In this document: piece after piece, positions 25,313 through 33,806 of the stretch
Layout: the number at the start of each line of letters is the position of its first letter
How positions within the stretch are numbered: the first letter of the stretch is position 1
Assembly: GCA_017848755.1 (NCBI GenBank)
Contig: JAFIHI010000144.1
Coordinates: forward strand, 1 to 47,740
Reading direction: 5' to 3'
Source: Nakamurella sp.
GTDB taxonomy: Bacteria; Actinomycetota; Actinomycetes; Mycobacteriales; Nakamurellaceae
DNA: 47,740 nucleotides
Position numbers and translations under genes: made by a program
Notes under the pieces: generated by a model
What the model saw: the letters and a program-made list of their open reading frames with translations, nothing else
Databases searched by the model: none
Told to the model about the DNA's origin: nothing

Positions 25313-27244
25313 TCAACTGCCGGACAGCCACACGTTGGTGATGTCGTAGTTGATCGAGCTGGGCAGCTCGATCGCGTTATGCACCCGCGAGGAGTGGAAG
25401 AGCGGCGTCGACTGCGTCTGGAACGGGATGAACGCGGCGTCCTTCATCACCTGCATGTCGGCCTCGTGCATCGCCTTGTCCACCTCCGCCGGATCCGTGG
25501 ACGTCAGCGCGGTGTCTATGTCCTTGTTGACGGTGTCGTTGTTGTAGTCGCCCCAGTCCGTCGAACCGGGACCGTAGTGCCGGCCGTCGAACAGCGGCTC
25601 CATCACCGAGCGGGCGTTGTTGCCGTACCAGTCCGGCACCCAGCCGGGCTCGGCGATGTCCCACGTGCCCTGCTTGGCGGCCTTCGGATCGGATAGGTAC
25701 TTTCCGTAGAAGTCCGACGCCTTCACCGGGAAGCCCTCCACCTTGACACCGCACTTGGCGAAATCCGCCTGGATCGACTGGTACACGTCCGGGTGCTTAC
25801 CGGAGGTCCGGTACGGATCCTTGAGCGTCAACCCGTTCGGGTAGCCGGCGGCCGCCAGCAGCGACTTGCACTTCGCGGGGTCCCCGGCGTCGTTCGGCGT
25901 CTGGTACAGGTTGAACTCCTTGTAACCGACATTGCCCGGCGGGATCACCTGGTTCAGCGGCGTATTGAGGTTCGGTCCACCGTAGATCTTGCCGATCGCG
26001 GTCTTGTCCACGGCGTACTCCAGGGCCTGCCGCACCGCCACCTTGCCCAGCGCCCCGCCGTTGTTGGGCGACTGCAGGTTGAAGATCTCGAACGGGTTCG
26101 TGTCGTAGTTGGCGTAGATGCCCATCCGCGGATCCTTGGTCGCCTTCAGCTGTGGGACGTCCGCAGTGGGAACTGTGGTGTCCCACTCCATATCCGCGGT
26201 CCCGGCGGCGATCTGTTGCTGCACGGCGGCCTCGTCCGGCCCCAGGGTCACGTCGATCTCGGACAGGTACTGGTGCCGGATCGGGTCCGAGGACTGCTTC
26301 CAGGCCGGGTTCGGTTTGAGCGTGTACGACTGGCCGGCGGTGTAGCTGGCAATGTAGTACGGGCCGTCGGAGATCGTGTGCTGCCGGAACTCCGCCGAGT
26401 CGGGCAGGTAGTTCAGGTACTCCACCGGTGCGGCGGAACCGAACGGCAGGGTCAGGATGTTCGGGAAGTCGCTCGCCGGGTTTACCAGGGTGAATTGGAT
26501 GGTGGAGTTGTCGACGGCCTTGATGCCGGAGATGTCATGCGTCGTCATGAAGGTCTTGAAGTCGGCCACATCCGGCTTCACCTTGGCGAATGCGTCACAG
26601 TATTCCGTCATGCCGACGATCACGCCCTCGTAATAGCCGGGCGCACCGACCGAGTTCTGCGTCGGATTACACAGGCGTTTGAAACCGAGCACGAAATCCT
26701 GCGCGGTCACCGGGCGGGCCGGCGACGTGTTCCACATGACGTCGGGCCGGAGGTGGATCGTGTACGTCTTACCGTCGGCAGACAATCCTCCGTTGGCCGT
26801 CGTCGGCAGCTCGGTCGCCACGTCCGGCACCACCGAAATGGCTTTGGCCGGGTCGGTCGACGCCGGATTGGCGAAGAGTTGCCGGGTAAACGCCCGCTCC
26901 AGCGTGTAGGTGGTCGTGTAGTAACCGGCCGCTGTGTCCAGGTGGTCGACGTCGGCGTTGCCCACGATCTTCAGCGTCCCGCCGGTCACGGGGCTCCCGC
27001 TCGCGTTGACATTCGCCAGTTGCTCGGGCGTCAGTGAGCTGGACTGCGCCGAGGACGTCGACGATGCGGAGGACGTCGGTCCTGAGCTGCTGCCGCCGCC
27101 GGCGCTACTCACGCTGCTCGTCTCCGTCCCGCTGTTAGAACTGCTGGCGGACGGCGACTTTGGGCTGGAACTGCAGGCCGCGGCGATCATCGCCAGGATC
27201 GCCAGCGTCGAGATCACCCCGGTTCGACGGGAAAGCAATGGCAT
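25313..27244 (-). CDS. Oligopeptide ABC transporter substrate-binding lipoprotein (SBP_bac_5)
   Basis: The 643-residue protein starts at ATG 27244. The signal peptide ends at a lipobox (AAAC) followed by a Ser/Thr/Gly linker of about 50 residues. The mature SBP_bac_5 domain shows GGTLKIVGNADVDHLDTA, ATELPTTANGGLSADGKTYTIHLR, DGPYYIASY, ALEYAVDKTAIGKIYGG and ADFAKCGVKVEGF. It binds peptides or similar ligands outside the membrane for the ATPases and permeases encoded downstream. It is the first gene of the five-gene operon, and the 358-bp gap upstream holds its promoter and a nucleoside hydrolase relic. Confidence 0.93.
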   Translation of the reverse strand: MPLLSRRTGVISTLAILAMIAAACSSSPKSPSASSSNSGTETSSVSSAGGGSSSGPTSSASSTSSAQSSSLTPEQLANVNASGSPVTGGTLKIVGNADVDHLDTAAGYYTTTYTLERAFTRQLFANPASTDPAKAISVVPDVATELPTTANGGLSADGKTYTIHLRPDVMWNTSPARPVTAQDFVLGFKRLCNPTQNSVGAPGYYEGVIVGMTEYCDAFAKVKPDVADFKTFMTTHDISGIKAVDNSTIQFTLVNPASDFPNILTLPFGSAAPVEYLNYLPDSAEFRQHTISDGPYYIASYTAGQSYTLKPNPAWKQSSDPIRHQYLSEIDVTLGPDEAAVQQQIAAGTADMEWDTTVPTADVPQLKATKDPRMGIYANYDTNPFEIFNLQSPNNGGALGKVAVRQALEYAVDKTAIGKIYGGPNLNTPLNQVIPPGNVGYKEFNLYQTPNDAGDPAKCKSLLAAAGYPNGLTLKDPYRTSGKHPDVYQSIQADFAKCGVKVEGFPVKASDFYGKYLSDPKAAKQGTWDIAEPGWVPDWYGNNARSVMEPLFDGRHYGPGSTDWGDYNNDTVNKDIDTALTSTDPAEVDKAMHEADMQVMKDAAFIPFQTQSTPLFHSSRVHNAIELPSSINYDITNVWLSGS

Positions 27245-27523
27245 GGGAGTCTCCTATCGCGTAACCAACGGGAGCCTCGGGGCGCAGGCCGGTGGCGATC
27301 GGTCGCGGCCGGTCGTCGAAGCGCGGCGGGTCGCGAGCGGTTGTCGCCTGAGTGCACAGCGGGGCGGCGCGAGTGCCGATGCGCCTCCGGCCAGCAGGGC
27401 TTGTCGCGTGCCCGGATGGTTTCGGTGCATCGGTTCGGAAGCCGCTGTCGAGCATACGAGCAATCCTGCTGCCCCGCGAGCGGAGTGGATCAACCGGCGG
27501 TGCGGTCGGCCGGTGAACGACCC

Positions 27524-27590
27524 GAGCCAGAGCGCGGCGTAACGTGCTGCGTCGACTGAAAGCGCCACGTCGACCTGCGCTGCCAGCATC
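27524..27590 (-). pseudogene. Relic of a nucleoside hydrolase 3' end
   Basis: The minus strand encodes VDVALSVDAARYAALWLGSF, matching VDVALEVDAARYAALWLSAF at the C-terminus of the intact nucleoside hydrolase at 30264-31283. Nucleotide similarity is about three quarters over about 60 bp, and no other part of the hydrolase is found nearby. The stretch just upstream on that strand (27591-27612) contains GGGATGACGTAGTG, a weak match to the dispersed repeat. That repeat lies at the same relative place in the intact gene. The remainder of the 27245-27602 gap shows no gene. Confidence 0.65.
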
Positions 27591-27602
27591 CGGGATGACG
27601 TA

Positions 27603-27911
27603 GTGCACGCCCCCGCCTACGAGCCGGGTCCGGGGCAGGTACAGGTGGTGCACGCGACCTCGCTCGGTGGCGTGGACATCGCCCAGGCCGGGGCTAAGTT
27701 GCCGGACGATGTGAGGACCGCCGGATACATGGGTGTGACCGGCCGCGTGGGAGCCGATGTCCGGAACATCGTCATACACGCTCGTGACGTCGGCAACGTG
27801 GCCGCGAGCATGCCGAACGGCTGGTTCGCCGCCTGGTGGCCGTCGTTAGAGCAGCTCCTCACGTCTATGACGGTGACCACCACCACCGGCAGCTATACCG
27901 TGCATCTGTGA
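27603..27911 (+). CDS. Small ORF of unknown function coupled to the DUF2079 gene
   Basis: The 102-residue ORF runs from GTG 27603, but the frame is open only from 27543 and no ribosome site is visible, so the start is uncertain. Its stop overlaps the GTG of the next gene (GTGA), which argues that it is translated. The C-terminal half (NIVIHARDVGNVAASMPNGW then FAAWWPS) resembles the end of longer actinobacterial proteins, so it may be a truncated remnant. A reverse dispersed repeat (27751-27782) falls inside it. Confidence 0.5.
   Translation: MHAPAYEPGPGQVQVVHATSLGGVDIAQAGAKLPDDVRTAGYMGVTGRVGADVRNIVIHARDVGNVAASMPNGWFAAWWPSLEQLLTSMTVTTTTGSYTVHL
27751..27782 (-). repeat. Dispersed TATGACGA repeat (reverse) inside a small ORF
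   Basis: The reverse complement reads GTGTATGACGATGTTCCGGA, close to the consensus core. It encodes DVRNIVIHA in the small ORF. Confidence 0.55.
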
Positions 27912-29407
27912 GTGCGGTCGCGACAGGGGTCAGCAGTGTGCGCGTGAGCCGCCGCAGCCCGTGGGAGCGAGCGGCGCCCGCGCTGGCGGCCGGATTGTTC
28001 GCGGCGGTGTACGGCGCGATCTCGCTGACGCGGTTCGCGCGGTGGGAAACGCCGTCGTGGGATAACGCGATCTTCGAGCAGGCGGTTGCCGGTTACGCGC
28101 ACCTGCGGGCGCCGATCGTGGACATCAAGGCGCCCGGGTTCAACCAGCTCGGCGATCATTTCTCGCCGATCCTGGCGCTGCTCGGCCCGGTGTACCGCGT
28201 GTTCCCGTATGCGCAGACACTGCTGGTCGCGCAGGCCGTGTTGGTGGGGTTGTCGGTGCTCCCGATCGGCCGGGCCGCGCTGCGGATGCTCGGCACCGGG
28301 CGGGGTCTCGCGGTGACCGTTGCTTACGGGTTGTCGTTCGGGGTGCAGGCGGCGATCAGCGCGGATTTCCACGAGGTCGCCTTTGCCGCACCGCTTCTCG
28401 CATTCGCCGGGGAGGCCGGGCTGCGCGGGCGCTGGCGGTCCGCGGCCTGCTGGTGCCTGCCGCTGCTGCTGGTCAAGGAGGACCTCGGCCTGACCGTCGC
28501 CGCGATCGGCGTGGTCGCTGCGCTGGCGGGCGCGCGCCGGGTCGGCTGGCTGCTCGCGGCCGCCGGTGTGGTCGGGGCGGCGATGACGGTGTTAGTGATC
28601 ATTCCCGCGTTCAACCGGTCGGGCTCGTTCGACTATTGGTCCCTGGTTGGGGGAGGTGGCGGGCCGAGCCTGTGGCACAACTTCTTTGCCGCGGGGTGGC
28701 AGTTCAAGGCCGGCGCGTTGGCGGCGACGTTCGGGATCACCGGGTTCGTGGCGCTGCGCTCCCCATGGGCGTTGGCCACCATCCCGACCCTGGCCTGGCG
28801 GTTCGCCGGCGACCGGGCAACGTTCTGGGGCGTCGAGTGGCAGTACTCGCTGGTGCTCATGCCGATCGTGTTCATCGCCGCGCTGGACGGGCAGGCCCGT
28901 ATCCGTGCCCGGGAGTCCGCTAGCACCAGTACGGGCGTCGGCGCCAGTCCGGTCACGGGCCCAAGTGCGCGCTCCGACGCCGGCCCGGGCCGGTGGCTCC
29001 GGTTCGCAGCCCGGGCCGCGCCGAAGCTGCCGGCCGCGATGCTCGCCGGCGCGCTCGTCGCCTGCCTGTGGCTCCCGACCCGCGGCCTGGTCGACGGGGC
29101 GGCCTACCGGCCCAACCCGCGCGTCGCGGCAGCCGCCGCGGTCATCGCCCTGATGCCGCCCGGGGCGAGCGTGGAGACCAACCGCGGCCCGATCACCCAC
29201 CTCACCAGCCGCTACCGCGTGTACTGGTTCGACAGCATCGGAGGCGCCGTCATCCCGGATTTCGTGCTGTCCGATACCCACACCGACACGCACACCGATT
29301 TCGACGGCGACCTCGTCGCATTCGCGCAGCAGCAGCATCCCGGCGCCACGTACCGCCTGATCTACGACCACGACGGCTACCAACTCGCCCAACGGACAGG
29401 CGAATAG
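27908..29407 (+). CDS. DUF2079 multi-pass membrane protein
   Basis: The 499-residue protein is counted from GTG 27908, overlapping the previous stop (GTGA). It has about nine hydrophobic helices and the DUF2079 landmarks TPSWDNAIFEQAVAGYAHLR, GDHFSPILALLGPVYRVFP, FHEVAFAAPLLAFAGEA, LLLVKEDLGLTV and FWGVEWQYSLVLMPI. DUF2079 proteins are distantly like membrane glycosyltransferases or mannosyltransferases; substrates are unknown. A low-complexity insert (about 338-355) and a hydrophilic C-terminal domain (VETNRGPITHLTSRYRVYWF) are present. A DTHTDTHTD run near residue 458 is a small internal repeat. Confidence 0.85.
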   Translation: MSAVATGVSSVRVSRRSPWERAAPALAAGLFAAVYGAISLTRFARWETPSWDNAIFEQAVAGYAHLRAPIVDIKAPGFNQLGDHFSPILALLGPVYRVFPYAQTLLVAQAVLVGLSVLPIGRAALRMLGTGRGLAVTVAYGLSFGVQAAISADFHEVAFAAPLLAFAGEAGLRGRWRSAACWCLPLLLVKEDLGLTVAAIGVVAALAGARRVGWLLAAAGVVGAAMTVLVIIPAFNRSGSFDYWSLVGGGGGPSLWHNFFAAGWQFKAGALAATFGITGFVALRSPWALATIPTLAWRFAGDRATFWGVEWQYSLVLMPIVFIAALDGQARIRARESASTSTGVGASPVTGPSARSDAGPGRWLRFAARAAPKLPAAMLAGALVACLWLPTRGLVDGAAYRPNPRVAAAAAVIALMPPGASVETNRGPITHLTSRYRVYWFDSIGGAVIPDFVLSDTHTDTHTDFDGDLVAFAQQQHPGATYRLIYDHDGYQLAQRTGE

Positions 29408-29540
29408 TGGGCGCAGCTTTCAGGGGCGAGGCTGCCGCGGCGTATCCGTTTCGTGCGCCCATTCGATGAACCGGCCGCGTAGCGCATCGGGACGTCGGTT
29501 TTCAGCGGATCGGCATCTGCGCCGGCCCGACGACTGCGCG

Positions 29541-29966
29541 TCAGGGGAGGCTGCCGCGCGGCGCGACCCAGCGGGCATCGAAGGAGATCACCTCGGCGGC
29601 GATGTCGAAGTCGGCGTCGTAGTGCACCAGTGTGATGTGGTGTTCACCGGCGAGCACGGCTGTGAGGAGGTCTGCGATCCCGACCGCGCGGTGCCGGCCG
29701 GACCGTGCCAGCTCGCGTTGCGCGTCGAAGGCGGCCTGCCAATGCCGATCGTCTGTCGGTAGGTACTCGTAGGCGACGCGCCGGTCGGAGCGGATCTGCT
29801 CGTAGTCGGCGGGGTCGCGCGCGCTGTAGAGCGCTTCCGCATCCAACGTCGCGCAGGTGGCCACCAGCCCGCCCTCGATCAGCGGGGCCACGCGCTCGGC
29901 CACAGCGGTGTGCCGCATCCGGGCGGCGGCACTGGTATCGATGAGGTACCGCGCGATCAGCGCCAT
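29541..29966 (-). CDS. vapC: VapC-type PIN-domain toxin (pair 1)
   Basis: The 141-residue protein starts at ATG 29966, overlapping the antitoxin gene end by 10 bases. PIN acidic residues are visible: YLIDTSAAARM (Asp), DAEALYSA (Glu), GIADLLTAVLA (Asp) and VHYDADFD (Asp). VapC toxins are Mg-dependent RNases that usually cut tRNA or rRNA in the cytoplasm. The long frame to 30191 runs through the antitoxin gene in another phase and is not used. The partner antitoxin is encoded immediately upstream. Confidence 0.88.
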   Translation of the reverse strand: MALIARYLIDTSAAARMRHTAVAERVAPLIEGGLVATCATLDAEALYSARDPADYEQIRSDRRVAYEYLPTDDRHWQAAFDAQRELARSGRHRAVGIADLLTAVLAGEHHITLVHYDADFDIAAEVISFDARWVAPRGSLP

Positions 29967-30163
29967 ACCGCGTCCCGCTCGGGCCGGTGTGCCAATGGCT
30001 CGAGCCCGCCGTCGGTGAGCCACCGCACCTGCCGGGCCCGGGACGCGTTCGCGGCGGCCTGCCGAAGCGCAGCGCGCACCGTGTCGGACACCCCCGTGGT
30101 GCTGAGTTCCCGCTGTGCCTCGGCCAGCAGGTCGTCGTCCAAGTCGATCAGGCGTTTCGTCAT
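29957..30163 (-). CDS. vapB: VapB-type antitoxin (pair 1)
   Basis: The 68-residue protein starts at ATG 30163 with GGAGG 7 bases upstream. TKRLIDLDDDLLAEAQRELS, then GVSDTVRAALRQAA, is the ribbon-helix-helix pattern of VapB antitoxins (strand, then two helices). The C-terminal RARQVRWLTDGGLEPL would wrap the toxin. It represses its own operon, probably at the palindrome upstream. Confidence 0.85.
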   Translation of the reverse strand: MTKRLIDLDDDLLAEAQRELSTTGVSDTVRAALRQAAANASRARQVRWLTDGGLEPLAHRPERDAVWR

Positions 30164-30174
30164 CGCGGGCCTCC

Positions 30175-30200
30175 ATATACGACGATGCCACCGAGTATAT
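30175..30200. promoter_or_regulatory. Palindromic operator/promoter of vapBC pair 1
   Basis: ATATAC (30175-30180) and GTATAT (30195-30200) form an inverted pair in an otherwise GC-rich sequence, 12 bp before the antitoxin start. This is a typical position for autoregulation. Confidence 0.5.
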
Positions 30201-30263
30201 ATGCCAGCCACGCGGTGTTCCGGATCGTGCGGGTCGACGGGCTGTCGCCCGAGCTCGAGCGCG

Positions 30264-31283
30264 CTACGCTCCGAACGCGCTCAGCCACAGGGCGGCATAG
30301 CGCGCGGCATCGACCTCCAGCGCCACGTCGACCGTCGCCGCGGGCACCACAGGAGCCGTCGAATATGACGATATTCCTTGCCCCTGACCGTGTTTCGGCG
30401 TTGTCGACGGCGCCCGGTGGTCCCCGTGCCAGGTCCGCCGATCGACGATCGTCTGGCCCCGGGTGAGCCCGGGCGCGACCTCCACCCGCACCGGAAACGT
30501 TGATACGCCCAGCCCTTCCGGGTCGAGAACCGCGCATACCGCCCCCGCGTCCCCGATCCGGCACGTCTCCTGCCCGAACAGCGCCCGCTGCTGATCGATC
30601 AGCGCCGCAGCGAGCTGGGCGGCCGGATCGGGCAAGTCCCGCAGCCGCGCCGCGTCATCCCCGTCCACCGTCACCCGCTGGAACACGTCCAGCCCGTACA
30701 TGGTCACCGGGATCGACAGCTCGGCGCAGGCGGCGAGCACGATCGCGGCCGCCTCCGGGTCGTGCCACATGTTGAACTCGGCCGCCGCCGTCGCGTTCCC
30801 GCCGCTGGCCGAGCCGCCCATGAAGACGATCCGCTCGATCCCGCCGGCGACCTCCGGATAGGTGCGCAGCAGCAGCGCAATGTTCGTCTGCGGCGCCAAC
30901 GGCACCAGCGTGACCTTCTCGCCCGCACCGATCGCCCGTAGCAACTCCTGCCGGAGCAGCGCGACGGCGGACAGCGAACTCGCCCGTCGGTCGCTCGGCC
31001 GGGCGAAGCCGCCCAGCCCGTCGGCGCCATGCACGTGCCCGGCGTCGTGCGGCGGTGCGAGCAGCGGCCGGGCCGCCCCGCGCGCTACCGGAACCTCGCG
31101 CGCGCCGGCGGTATCCAGCACATACAAGGTATTGGCGACGACCTGGTCCACGGCCGCATTGCCCGCAACACAGGTCACCGCGCGCAGCTCCAGATCGGGG
31201 TGCCGCGCGGCGAGCATCAGCGCGAACGCGTCGTCCACACCGGTATCGACATCAAGGATCAGCGGGGTCGGTGGGTTCGGCAT
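30264..31283 (-). CDS. Nucleoside hydrolase (inosine-uridine preferring type)
   Basis: The 339-residue protein starts at ATG 31283. The N-terminal calcium-binding signature DVDTGVDDAFALMLA is diagnostic for the family. Other motifs are VTCVAGNAAVDQVVANTLYV, HGADGLGG, LVPLAPQTNIALLLR, IVFMGGSA, EFNMWHDPEAAAIVL and the terminal VDVALEVDAARYAALWL. It hydrolyses N-glycosidic bonds of nucleosides to base and ribose, fitting the importer and cytosine deaminase in this window. A dispersed repeat is inserted in frame (GISSYST) in the linker before the last helix. Confidence 0.92.
   Translation of the reverse strand: MPNPPTPLILDVDTGVDDAFALMLAARHPDLELRAVTCVAGNAAVDQVVANTLYVLDTAGAREVPVARGAARPLLAPPHDAGHVHGADGLGGFARPSDRRASSLSAVALLRQELLRAIGAGEKVTLVPLAPQTNIALLLRTYPEVAGGIERIVFMGGSASGGNATAAAEFNMWHDPEAAAIVLAACAELSIPVTMYGLDVFQRVTVDGDDAARLRDLPDPAAQLAAALIDQQRALFGQETCRIGDAGAVCAVLDPEGLGVSTFPVRVEVAPGLTRGQTIVDRRTWHGDHRAPSTTPKHGQGQGISSYSTAPVVPAATVDVALEVDAARYAALWLSAFGA
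30351..30383 (+). repeat. Dispersed TATGACGA repeat, in frame inside the nucleoside hydrolase gene
   Basis: GTCGAATATGACGATATTCC followed by TTGCCC is antisense to the gene and adds GISSYST between the core domain and the last helix. The protein frame stays open. Confidence 0.65.
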
Positions 31284-31341
31284 GGCCGCATCGTATCCGC
31301 GGCCAGGCCCGCCCACCTCGAGGGCAGACCACCTTCTCTCC

Positions 31342-31401
31342 GTCGAGTGGGAGTCCTGCAGAGAAAATGACGCCCTAGGCTCTGCAGGACTCCCACTCGA
31401 C
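31342..31401. repeat. 22-bp-stem perfect hairpin upstream of the nucleoside hydrolase gene
   Basis: Arm 31342-31363 and arm 31380-31401 are exact reverse complements around a 16-base loop. The arm contains GAGTGGGAGTCCTGCAG, close to GAGTGTGAGTCCTGCAG in the palindromic cluster at 42230-42483. It lies 58 bp upstream of the hydrolase start, on the same side as its promoter. Confidence 0.8.
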
Positions 31402-31430
31402 CGAGGGCTTGAGGTCGGGGCGCGGCCGCG

Positions 31431-31456
31431 CCGGCGGCGAACAGCGTCATACACGG
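31431..31456 (-). repeat. Dispersed TATGACGA repeat (reverse)
   Basis: The reverse complement reads GTGTATGACGCTGTTCGCCG followed by CCGG. It lies in the 218-bp gap 31284-31501, 30 bp from the hairpin. Confidence 0.55.
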
Positions 31457-31501
31457 CAGGCATCGTGCGGACGGAGCGCCGGAAACCGTGGGTGCGCGGC
31501 C

Positions 31502-31726
31502 TCAGCCGAGTTCTTCGAGCGTGGCGCGGAGTTCTGCGCGCATCCGCCGCCGCCGCGCCCAGCGCCCGGCGAGGATCACGATCTCCGGCAGCGCGAGCGC
31601 CAGCGTGATCGAGTACCAGTACCAGGGCGGGGTGAAGATCGCGACGATGCCGAACGACGACACGGTCGCGACGATGCCGACGACGAGCACATAGGTCGAC
31701 GCGGGTGCGGAGGATGCCACCTCCAT
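31502..31726 (-). CDS. Small two-helix membrane protein
   Basis: The 74-residue protein is counted from ATG 31726 (MEVASSAPASTYVLVVG); no clear ribosome site is seen. Two hydrophobic helices (TYVLVVGIVATVSSFGIVAI and SITLALALPEIVILAGRW) flank a Trp/Tyr-rich turn (FTPPWYWY). A strongly basic cytoplasmic tail follows (ARRRRMRAELRATLEEL). Unknown function. It diverges from the etf genes. Confidence 0.6.
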   Translation of the reverse strand: MEVASSAPASTYVLVVGIVATVSSFGIVAIFTPPWYWYSITLALALPEIVILAGRWARRRRMRAELRATLEELG

Positions 31727-31803
31727 AGGGTGCCACGCGGGCCGCCAGGGCGTGCATCTGCGGTAGGCTACTCGCCGGTAACTTACGGCCGCCCCGGGGC
31801 GGT

Positions 31804-31834
31804 GGTATCGAGTATGACGAGGTTCCGGGCCCCG
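31804..31834 (+). repeat. Dispersed TATGACGA repeat, near-consensus copy before etfB
   Basis: TATCGAGTATGACGAGGTTC then CGGGCCCCGG is one of the best copies. It lies about 170 bp upstream of the etfB start, in the 278-bp gap 31727-32004. Confidence 0.7.
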
Positions 31835-32004
31835 GCGCGTTCGTCCGTCGTGCGCACCTGGCAGGCTAGGCGTCGATGCCATGAGGTGGCCAACCTCACG
31901 CGTCGGCACCGTCGTGAGATCGGAATACTCGTCAGGGCGAGGGCCCTGCGCCCGCACCACTTGAGATGGGGCCGCCCCCAGACAGAAAGGCTGACGTCGA
32001 GGCC

Positions 32005-32766
32005 ATGAACATCACCGTGCTTGTGAAGCAGGTGCCGGATACGTATTCGGAGCGCACGCTGCGGGATGACCATCGTTTGGATCGTGATGCCGCGGACGCG
32101 GTGATCGACGAGATCGATTCGCGTGGCGTGGAGATCGCGTTGCAGCTGGTGGAGGCGGCCGGTTCGGGGGAGGTGACGGTGCTGACGATGGGCCCGGCGC
32201 GGGCGACCGAGACGTTGCGCAAGGCGCTCGCGATGGGGGCGGACCGGGCGGTGCACGTGCTGGACGACGGTCTGGCGGGAGCAGACGCGCTGACCACCTC
32301 CGCGGTGCTGGCGGCGGCGGCGGGCCGGGCGCCGTTCGACCTACTGATCGCTGGGAACGAGGCGACGGACGGGCGGACCGGGTCGATCCCGTCGATGCTG
32401 GCGGAGCGGCTGGACCTGCCGGCGGTGACGCAGGTGCAGAAGCTGTCGGTCTCCGGTGGCGAGTTGCGGGCGGAGCGGGCGGACGAGACGGGGTACAGCG
32501 AGGTCACCGCGCCGCTGCCGGCGGTGGTGTCGGTGACGGAGAAGATCACCGACCCGCGGTACCCGAACTTCAAGGGCTTGATGGCGGCGAAGAAGAAGCC
32601 GATCGACACGGTGACGCTGGCCGATCTGGGGGTCGCGCCGGTCGCCGCGAACGTGGTGGTGGATGCGACGCCGCGCCCGCCGCGGGCCGCGGGCGAGAAG
32701 GTGCCGGACGACGGTACCGGCGGGCAGAAGATCGCCGAGTTCCTGGCCGCGGCGCGGCTCATCTGA
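32005..32766 (+). CDS. etfB: Electron transfer flavoprotein beta subunit
   Basis: The 253-residue protein starts at ATG 32005 (MNITVLVKQVPDTYSERTL). ETF-beta signatures include IDEIDSRGVEIALQL, VTVLTMGPARATETLRKALA, MGADRAVHVLDD, IAGNEATDGRTGSIPSMLAE and the recognition-loop-like MAAKKKPID. It pairs with the alpha subunit encoded 30 bp downstream to carry electrons from acyl-CoA and other dehydrogenases to the membrane quinone pool. This is the fixA-like gene of the conserved actinobacterial neighbourhood with cysteine desulfurase and mnmA. Confidence 0.95.
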   Translation: MNITVLVKQVPDTYSERTLRDDHRLDRDAADAVIDEIDSRGVEIALQLVEAAGSGEVTVLTMGPARATETLRKALAMGADRAVHVLDDGLAGADALTTSAVLAAAAGRAPFDLLIAGNEATDGRTGSIPSMLAERLDLPAVTQVQKLSVSGGELRAERADETGYSEVTAPLPAVVSVTEKITDPRYPNFKGLMAAKKKPIDTVTLADLGVAPVAANVVVDATPRPPRAAGEKVPDDGTGGQKIAEFLAAARLI

Positions 32767-32796
32767 TGCGGGTTCGGGTTCGGGCAGAAGGGTTTT

Positions 32797-33771
32797 GTGA
32801 CGATGTCTGAGGTTCTGGTTCTGGTCGAGTACTCGGCGGCGGGGCTGCGCAAGGTGACCGGCGAACTGCTGACGGCGGCCGCGCGGATCGGCTCGCCGTC
32901 GGCGGTAGTGGTGGGTGCGCCGGGGACCGCGGCGCGGTTGCAGGCGGAGCTGGCGGCGGCGGGCGCAGCAAAGATCTACGTCGCCGAATCGGACGCGGCG
33001 GCGTCATTGGTGACGGTGCCCGCCGTGGTGGCGTTGGCCGCGGCGGCCGCGGTCGCGTCTCCGGCGGCGGTGCTGCTGGCGGCGACGGTGGACGGGCGCG
33101 AGGTCGCCGGACGGCTCGCGGTCCGGTTGAACTCCGGGCTGATCGCCGACGCGGTGGACGTTTCTGTCGACGGCGGCGACGTGGTGGCGACACAGTCGAT
33201 CTTCGGCGGCGCCTATACGGTGCGCTCCAAGGTGGCGCAGGGGGTGCCGATCGTCTCGGTGCGCCCGAACGCGATCGACGCGGCGCCGACGGCCGGTGCG
33301 GGTGAGCTGGTGCCGTTGGCGTTCTCGCTGGACGGGGTGAAGGCGGCGACGGTGGTGGCCGCGCACCCGGAGCCGACAGGGGACCGGCCGGACCTGTCCG
33401 CGGCGTCGATCGTGGTCTCCGGGGGCCGCGGCGTCGGCTCGGCGGAGAGCTTCGCCGTGGTCGAGGCGTTGGCCGATGCGCTCGGCGGGGCGGTGGGCGC
33501 CTCGCGGGCTGCGGTCGACTCCGGCTACTACCCGCACCAGTTCCAGGTCGGCCAGACCGGGACCACGGTCTCCCCGCAGCTGTATATCGCCCTGGGCATC
33601 TCCGGGGCGATCCAGCACCGGGCCGGGATGCAGACCTCCAAAACGATCGTCGCCGTGAACAAGGACCCGGAGGCACCGATCTTCGAGATCAGCGACTACG
33701 GCATCGTCGGCGACTTGTTCAACGTCGCACCGCAGCTCACCGAGGCGGTCAACGCGCGGAAGCAGGGGTAG
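32797..33771 (+). CDS. etfA: Electron transfer flavoprotein alpha subunit
   Basis: The 324-residue protein runs from GTG 32797; ATG 32803 is an equally good start, with AGAAGGG 4 or 10 bases upstream. The N-terminal ETF domain ([20 protein letters not shown]) is followed by the FAD-binding C-terminal domain: [57 protein letters not shown] and [22 protein letters not shown]. It binds FAD and works with EtfB in the cytoplasm. Confidence 0.95.
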   Translation: MTMSEVLVLVEYSAAGLRKVTGELLTAAARIGSPSAVVVGAPGTAARLQAELAAAGAAKIYVAESDAAASLVTVPAVVALAAAAAVASPAAVLLAATVDGREVAGRLAVRLNSGLIADAVDVSVDGGDVVATQSIFGGAYTVRSKVAQGVPIVSVRPNAIDAAPTAGAGELVPLAFSLDGVKAATVVAAHPEPTGDRPDLSAASIVVSGGRGVGSAESFAVVEALADALGGAVGASRAAVDSGYYPHQFQVGQTGTTVSPQLYIALGISGAIQHRAGMQTSKTIVAVNKDPEAPIFEISDYGIVGDLFNVAPQLTEAVNARKQG

Positions 33772-33784
33772 GCCGAGGGGGTAA

Positions 33785-33806
33785 CGCCCGAGGATTTCGT
33801 CATAGG
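33785..33806 (-). repeat. Dispersed TATGACGA repeat (reverse) overlapping the 3' end of the hydrolase gene
   Basis: The reverse complement reads CCTATGACGAAATCCTCGGG followed by CG. TATGA of the element supplies the TGA stop of the metallo-hydrolase gene (33800-33802), so the element marks the end of that frame. Confidence 0.6.
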
